This document shows positions 13,490 through 17,377 of a stretch of 17,377 nt of DNA, piece after piece. The notes under the pieces were generated by a model. That model worked only from the letters and a program-made list of their open reading frames with translations. It ran no database searches and was not told the origin of the DNA. The position numbers and the translations under genes were made by a program. Location of the stretch: positions 1 to 17,377 of the forward strand of contig JBPCPI010000150.1 of the NCBI GenBank assembly GCA_050999295.1. The letters run 5' to 3'. Every line of letters begins with the position of its first letter. The stretch's first letter is position 1. This DNA is from JACCQS01 sp050999295. GTDB lineage: Bacteria; Actinomycetota; Actinomycetes; Mycobacteriales; Geodermatophilaceae.

Positions 13490-14521
13490 GTGACTCGACT
13501 CCCGCGCGAAGCGCACGCTGACCCAGCGCGTTTCCCGGTGGTACGAGGGCGCCGGCTGCGCGGCACGGCAGCGCTTCGGCGGCTGGTCGGCCAGACCCGG
13601 CTCGCCCCGGCGGATCTGATCCTCCCGCTGTTCGTCAAGCAGGGCATCGACGAGGCCGCTCCGGTCGCGTCGATGCCGGGGGTGTCCCAGCACTCGCTGG
13701 ACTCGCTGCGCAAGGCAGCCAACGAAGCGGTGGAGTCCGGGGTCGGGGGGCTGTTGTTGTTCGGCATTCCCTCGGCGAAGGACGGGTCCGGATCGCAGGC
13801 TGACGCCGAGCAAGGAATCGTCAACCTGGCGCTGCGCGCACTGCGGTCAGATCTCGGCGATTCGACGGTGTTGATCGCCGACCTGTGCCTGTGCGAGTAC
13901 ACCGAGCACGGGCACTGTGGGGTGCTGCGCCCGGACGGCGTCGTCGACAACGACGCCACCCTGCGGCGCTACGCTGCAGTAGCCCTCGCGCAGGCCGAGG
14001 CCGGGGCGCATGTGGTTGCGCCGAGCGGGATGATGGACGGGCAAGTGGCGGCCATCCGCGGTGCACTCGATGACCAGGGTCGGGTCGAGATTCCGATCCT
14101 CGCCTACGCCGCGAAGTATGCTTCGGCCTTCTACGGCCCGTTCCGTGACGCCGCCGAGGGCGCACCGCAATTCGGCGACCGGGCCGGCTACCAGATGGAT
14201 CCCGCGAACAGCGACGAGGCACTGCGCGAGGTCGCACAGGACCTGGCCGAGGGCGCGGACGCGATCATCGTCAAACCCGCCCTGCCCTACCTGGACGTCG
14301 TGAGCCGGGTCGCGGCTGCCGTGGACGTGCCCGTCGCCGGGTACCAGGTCTCGGGTGAATTCGCGATGGTCGAGGCCGCGGCCGAGCGCGGCTGGGTCGA
14401 TCGTGACCGGGCGATCCGGGAGACCGTGACCGGGATCCGCCGGGCCGGCGCGGCCATCGTGATCACTTACTGGGCGGCCGAACTCGCGCGCCTCCTGTCG
14501 AACGAAGCGGGTTTGTCGTGA
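13490..14521 (+). CDS. hemB: Delta-aminolevulinic acid dehydratase (porphobilinogen synthase)
   Basis: A 343-residue HemB that joins two 5-aminolevulinate molecules into porphobilinogen. The Schiff-base lysines are Lys209 (YAAKYASAFYGPFRD) and Lys262 (IIVKPALPYLD). The metal-site cysteines Cys133, Cys135 and Cys143 in DLCLCEYTEHGHCG indicate a zinc-type enzyme, not the Mg2+-only Asp-rich type. SGMMDGQVAAIR and GYQVSGEF are other family blocks. The GTG at 13490 has the purine-rich run AGGAAAGGGG (13472-13481) ending eight bases upstream. It begins 17 bases after hemD, and its stop overlaps the hemL start in GTGA. Confidence 0.97.
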   Translation: MTRLPREAHADPARFPVVRGRRLRGTAALRRLVGQTRLAPADLILPLFVKQGIDEAAPVASMPGVSQHSLDSLRKAANEAVESGVGGLLLFGIPSAKDGSGSQADAEQGIVNLALRALRSDLGDSTVLIADLCLCEYTEHGHCGVLRPDGVVDNDATLRRYAAVALAQAEAGAHVVAPSGMMDGQVAAIRGALDDQGRVEIPILAYAAKYASAFYGPFRDAAEGAPQFGDRAGYQMDPANSDEALREVAQDLAEGADAIIVKPALPYLDVVSRVAAAVDVPVAGYQVSGEFAMVEAAAERGWVDRDRAIRETVTGIRRAGAAIVITYWAAELARLLSNEAGLS

Positions 14522-15837
14522 CCTACGCCGCTGCGGCACCTACCTCGGAAGCAGCGTTCGCGCGCGCCTCGCGGGCGATCCCCGGGGGGGTCAACTCCCC
14601 GGTTCGCGCTTTCGGATCGGTGGGTGGCACGCCACGATTTCTGGCCGCTGCCAGGGGTTGTCGGCTCACCGATGTCGACGGACGCAGCTACCTCGATCTG
14701 GTGTGCTCCTGGGGGCCGATGATCCTGGGCCATGCGCACCCGGAGGTCGTCGAGGCCGTACGCGAAGCGGCGGGTCGCGGGCTGTCCTTCGGGGCGCCGA
14801 CCGAGGCTGAGGTCGACCTGGCCGAGGAGATCATCGCCCGCGTCGAACCGGTCGAGCAGGTTCGGCTGGTCAGTTCCGGCACCGAGGCCACGATGAGCGC
14901 GATCAGGCTCGCCCGCGGCGTGACCGGCCGTCCGCTCATCGTGAAGTTCGCCGGCTGCTACCACGGTCACGTCGATGCGCTACTCGCCGCGGCTGGCTCT
15001 GGCGTGGCGACGTTCGGGTTGCCGGACTCGGCCGGAGTGACACCGGCTCAGGCCGCGGACACCATCGTGTTGCCGTACAACGATCTCGCGGCCGTGGAAG
15101 CTGCCTTCGCCGCGCGCGGCGCCGATATCGCTGCTGTGATCACCGAGGCCGCCCCGGCCAACATGGGCGTCGTAGCACCGCTGCCCGGGTTCAACGCCGC
15201 CCTGCGTCGGCTCTGCACGGCTTCCGGGGCGCTTTTCATCAGCGACGAGGTGCTGACCGGATTCCGGGTGTCGTCCTCCGGGTGGTTCGGTCTGGACCCG
15301 GTGCCCGCCGACCTGTTCACCTTCGGCAAGGTCATGGGCGGCGGGATGCCTGCTGCCGCCTTCGGCGGTCGCCGTGCGGTGATGGGGGCCCTGGCCCCAG
15401 CCGGGCCGGTGTATCAGGCCGGGACGCTGTCCGGGAATCCGGTCGCGGTCGCGGCCGGATTGACCACACTGCGGCTCTGCGACGACTCGCTCTACCGACG
15501 CCTGGACCATGTCGCGGCCACGATCCGCGGGGCCGCCCAGGCCGCGCTGTTCCAGGCCGGGGTGGCGCACCGGCTCAATACCGCCGGGAACCTGTTCTCG
15601 ATCTTCTTCACCGATTCCGAGCGCGCGGTCCAGAACTACGCCGACGCCCGGGCCCAGGACACCCGAGCGTTCTCGGCGTTCTTCCACTCGATGCTCGCCC
15701 AGGGGGTCTACCTGCCCCCGTCCGCCTTCGAGGCATGGTTCGTCTCGGGCGCCCTGGACGACGCTGCGGTCGATCAGATCCTGGACGCACTGCCGCGGGC
15801 CGCGGCGGCTGCCGCGCGCACCGCGAGTGCCGCGTGA
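14518..15837 (+). CDS. hemL: Glutamate-1-semialdehyde 2,1-aminomutase
   Basis: A 439-residue PLP-dependent class III aminotransferase-fold enzyme that converts glutamate-1-semialdehyde into 5-aminolevulinate, the step after HemA. The opening IPGGVNSPVRAF is diagnostic of HemL. SSGTEATMSAIRLAR (119-133) binds the PLP phosphate, Asp243 in FISDEVLTGFR contacts the pyridine nitrogen, and Lys271 in TFGKVMGGGMP forms the Schiff base. YQAGTLSGNPVA completes the site. The usual EP-x-x-GNMG block reads EAAPANMGV, a mild variant. The GTG at 14518 overlaps the hemB stop by four bases, as the next gene does with the hemL stop, so translation is coupled along the run. Confidence 0.97.
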   Translation: MTYAAAAPTSEAAFARASRAIPGGVNSPVRAFGSVGGTPRFLAAARGCRLTDVDGRSYLDLVCSWGPMILGHAHPEVVEAVREAAGRGLSFGAPTEAEVDLAEEIIARVEPVEQVRLVSSGTEATMSAIRLARGVTGRPLIVKFAGCYHGHVDALLAAAGSGVATFGLPDSAGVTPAQAADTIVLPYNDLAAVEAAFAARGADIAAVITEAAPANMGVVAPLPGFNAALRRLCTASGALFISDEVLTGFRVSSSGWFGLDPVPADLFTFGKVMGGGMPAAAFGGRRAVMGALAPAGPVYQAGTLSGNPVAVAAGLTTLRLCDDSLYRRLDHVAATIRGAAQAALFQAGVAHRLNTAGNLFSIFFTDSERAVQNYADARAQDTRAFSAFFHSMLAQGVYLPPSAFEAWFVSGALDDAAVDQILDALPRAAAAAARTASAA

Positions 15838-16466
15838 GCCGCACCGTCGTGCACGTCCTGCGCCATGGGGAGGTGCACAACCCGGATCGGATCCTGTACG
15901 GCCGGATACCGGGTTACGGGCTGTCCGACAGCGGGGCCGAGATGGCCCGGACCGTCGCCGACTACGTCGCCGATCTCGACATCACCCATCTCGTCTCCAG
16001 CCCGTTGCAGCGGGCGCAGGAGACCGCTACCCCGATCGCCGAACGCCTCGGCCTGCCGATCCACACCGACGAACGGCTGATCGAGCCGACCAACGTCTTC
16101 GAGGGCTCCCGATTCGGCGTCGGCGACGGCTCGCTGAAGCGGCCAGGCACCTGGATCCAGCTGTGGAACCCGTTCCGGCCGTCCTGGGGTGAGCCGTACG
16201 CGGGGATAGCCGCCAGGATGCTGGCCGCCGTGCAGGACGCCCGAGCCGCCGCGGATGGTCACGAGGCGTTGTGCGTCAGCCATCAACTGGCGATCTGGAC
16301 CCTGCGCCGGTCCCTGGAGGGGCGCCCGCTCTGGCACGATCCCCGCAAGCGTGAGTGCGGGCTGGCCAGCTTGACCTCGGTCGCCTTCGACGGCACTGCC
16401 TACGCGGGGATCTCCTACGTCGAGCCGGCCGGTGCGACTGACCCCGACGCGATCCCGGGAGCCTGA
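15834..16466 (+). CDS. Histidine phosphatase family protein (phosphoglycerate mutase-like)
   Basis: A 210-residue branch 1 histidine phosphatase. The phosphoacceptor motif is LRHGEVHNP (Arg10, His11), the second phosphate-binding arginine lies in SSPLQRAQETA (Arg60), and the second catalytic histidine is His150 in CVSHQLAIW. All are present, so it should be an active phosphatase. A distinct insert, EGSRFGVGDGSLKRPGTW followed by NPFRPSWGEPY, separates it from glycolytic mutases. The same gene sits between hemL and a ResA-like gene in mycobacteria. Its substrate is unknown, and I infer no direct step in haem synthesis. The GTG at 15834 overlaps the hemL stop (GTGA); the next gene starts three bases after its stop. 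Confidence 0.9.
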   Translation: MSRTVVHVLRHGEVHNPDRILYGRIPGYGLSDSGAEMARTVADYVADLDITHLVSSPLQRAQETATPIAERLGLPIHTDERLIEPTNVFEGSRFGVGDGSLKRPGTWIQLWNPFRPSWGEPYAGIAARMLAAVQDARAAADGHEALCVSHQLAIWTLRRSLEGRPLWHDPRKRECGLASLTSVAFDGTAYAGISYVEPAGATDPDAIPGA

Positions 16467-16469
16467 GTC

Positions 16470-17039
16470 ATGCCGAGAGTTCCCGTCCTGGTGCTGGCGT
16501 TGCTCGCCGTGCTCTTGGGCGGATGCACGACCGGGCCGGACGCGGTCGATGTCAGCAACGGTGGACAGTTCCGCTTCGTGGCCGGAACGCCTGACGGCGA
16601 GGTCATCGACGAGGACGAACGCGCATCCGCGCCCGAGTTCGCCGGCGAACTGCTCGACGGGTCTGACTTCGAGTCCTCGTCCCTGGCGGGCGACGTCGTG
16701 GTGCTCAACTTCTGGGGCTCGTGGTGTGCACCATGTCGACTGGAGATGCCGCAGTTCCAACAAGTCTATGCGGAGGTCTCCGCCGACGGCGTGAGCTTCC
16801 TGGGTATCAATGTCAAGGATGACCGGCAACTGGCCCAGGCCTTTCTGGACGACAAGGGCATCACGTACCCCTCGATCTTCGACCCGCGTGGAGAGGTTGC
16901 GTTGGCCTTCCGCGACTACCCCGCCAATGCCATCCCGTCCACGATTGTCCTGGACCGGGACGGCAGGGTCGCGGCGGTTTATGTGGCCGCCGTCGCCGCT
17001 GACGAATTGCGCCAGGTCATCGACAGGCTGCTGGCATGA
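16470..17039 (+). CDS. TlpA/ResA-like thiol-disulfide oxidoreductase lipoprotein
   Basis: A 189-residue exported thioredoxin-like protein. A lipoprotein signal peptide ends at the lipobox LLGGC with Cys19, so the mature protein is probably lipid-anchored outside the membrane. The redox motif is WGSWCAPC (Cys86, Cys89), followed by the LEMPQFQQVY helix and the cis-proline segment NAIPSTIVLD (Pro156). In system II cytochrome c maturation, ResA reduces the haem-binding cysteines of apocytochrome c, using electrons passed across the membrane by CcdA, which is encoded next. Its stop overlaps the ccdA start in ATGA. The ATG at 16470 is preceded by GGGAG. Position between hemL and ccdA supports the ResA role over general TlpA functions. 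Confidence 0.92.
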   Translation: MPRVPVLVLALLAVLLGGCTTGPDAVDVSNGGQFRFVAGTPDGEVIDEDERASAPEFAGELLDGSDFESSSLAGDVVVLNFWGSWCAPCRLEMPQFQQVYAEVSADGVSFLGINVKDDRQLAQAFLDDKGITYPSIFDPRGEVALAFRDYPANAIPSTIVLDRDGRVAAVYVAAVAADELRQVIDRLLA

Positions 17040-17377
17040 GCATGACCGGTTCTGCTGCGCTGCTCGCCACTGAGGTCGGTGAGACCTTCAAGGACACGGT
17101 CACCGACGGGCCGCTGCTGGTCGCCATGGGGATCAGCCTGCTCGTCGGGGCGATCAGCTTCTTCTCCCCGTGCGTGCTCCCGCTCGTACCGGGGTATCTG
17201 TCCTACGTGGCCGGCCTCGCGGGAACAGATGCAGCGACCCGGAGTACTGCGGGCGGGCGCGACGATGTGGCGGTTTTGGCCAAAACCGCCAACAACAGAG
17301 CAGCCGAGGAGCGCAACAACCGAACGCACGTAGCGGCGCCGACTGGCGCACGGCCGGCCCCACCGCGCGGGAGGATG
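17036..17377 (+). CDS. ccdA: Cytochrome c biogenesis protein CcdA, N-terminal part
   Basis: The first 114 residues of a CcdA/DsbD-type membrane protein; the frame is open at the window end. The first membrane helix holds the hallmark SFFSPCVLPLVPGYLSYVAG (41-60) with redox Cys46. CcdA carries electrons from cytoplasmic thioredoxin to the external ResA. The expected second-helix start (RGRM) is reached only after about 45 extra residues, from about Thr64 to Pro110. This segment is polar, rich in Ala, Arg, Asn and Thr, and holds a perfect 24-bp palindrome. The loop I recall in relatives is much shorter, so this looks like an in-frame insertion. The second redox cysteine lies beyond the window, so integrity cannot be judged. 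The ATG at 17036 overlaps the previous stop (ATGA). Confidence 0.88.
   Translation, partial: MSMTGSAALLATEVGETFKDTVTDGPLLVAMGISLLVGAISFFSPCVLPLVPGYLSYVAGLAGTDAATRSTAGGRDDVAVLAKTANNRAAEERNNRTHVAAPTGARPAPPRGRM
17268..17291. repeat. Perfect 24-bp palindrome inside ccdA
   Basis: The left arm TGGCGGTTTTGG (17268-17279) is the exact reverse complement of the right arm CCAAAACCGCCA (17280-17291), with no spacer. It encodes VAVLAKTAN (residues 78-86) within the apparent insertion between the first and second CcdA helices. Two copies of CAACAAC flank an adjacent stretch (17290-17296 and 17315-17321). Such a long perfect palindrome is not expected in ordinary coding sequence. It suggests a mobile palindromic element or a protein-binding site. 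Confidence 0.9.

Noticed and set aside
1..17377. CRISPR array, tRNA, rRNA or intact transposase
   Set aside because: No spaced identical repeats of CRISPR length, no cloverleaf-like intergenic sequence and no transposase motif were seen. The 23-bp repeat array has no spacers and only partial identity.

Overview
The window comes from a high-GC actinobacterium (Actinomycetota). The evidence is the strong G/C third-position bias, GTG starts, a mycobacterial-type 32-residue ribosomal protein bS22, a DUF222/HNH protein remnant, a Rex-HemA-HemC-HemD arrangement like that of Streptomyces, and a BldN-type developmental sigma factor. Gene order broadly parallels the region of Mycobacterium tuberculosis from the bS22 gene through the galE2-like gene, acyltransferase, serB1-like gene, glutaredoxin-like gene, hemA-C-D-B, hemL, phosphoglycerate-mutase-like gene, resA-like gene and ccdA. 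The presence of bldN and its anti-sigma partner suggests a lineage with, or descended from, morphological development. The genus cannot be named from the sequence.

Layout. 1-505: the 3' end of a DUF222/HNH endonuclease-like gene with a one-base frameshift. 525-1175 (-): a SIMPL/DUF541 protein. 1267-3408 (+): bS22, an NAD(P)-binding epimerase-like protein and a PlsC-type acyltransferase. 3432-4316 (-): a SerB-like HAD phosphatase. 4405-6672 (-): the anti-sigma protein (DUF5667, RsbN-like) and its BldN-family sigma factor, with a BldN-type promoter candidate between them. 6673-6889: a divergent regulatory region with three 23-bp-period direct repeats and a BldD-box-like core. 6890-8745 (+): an acyl-CoA synthetase and a glutaredoxin-like protein. 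8771-17377 (+): a Rex-operator-like site, then one tightly packed run rex-hemA-hemC-hemD-hemB-hemL-phosphatase-TlpA/ResA-ccdA. Most junctions there overlap or are only a few bases apart; the last gene runs off the window.

How the genes work together. Rex senses NADH/NAD+ and probably autoregulates the run. HemA, HemL, HemB, HemC and HemD make uroporphyrinogen III from glutamyl-tRNA. ResA and CcdA are the thiol-reducing arm of system II cytochrome c maturation. The operon thus links redox sensing to haem supply and haem attachment. The bldN block looks like a complete developmental switch: sigma factor with an N-terminal extension, membrane anti-sigma, a sigma-dependent promoter for the anti-sigma, and a repeat-rich control region upstream of the sigma gene.

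No tRNA, rRNA, CRISPR array or intact insertion sequence was seen. No gene-free stretch exceeds about 217 bases. The most unusual items are the bldN/rsbN control sequences, the odd C-terminus of the anti-sigma protein, the hairpin that supplies the tail of hemC, and a perfect 24-bp palindrome inside an in-frame insertion in ccdA.
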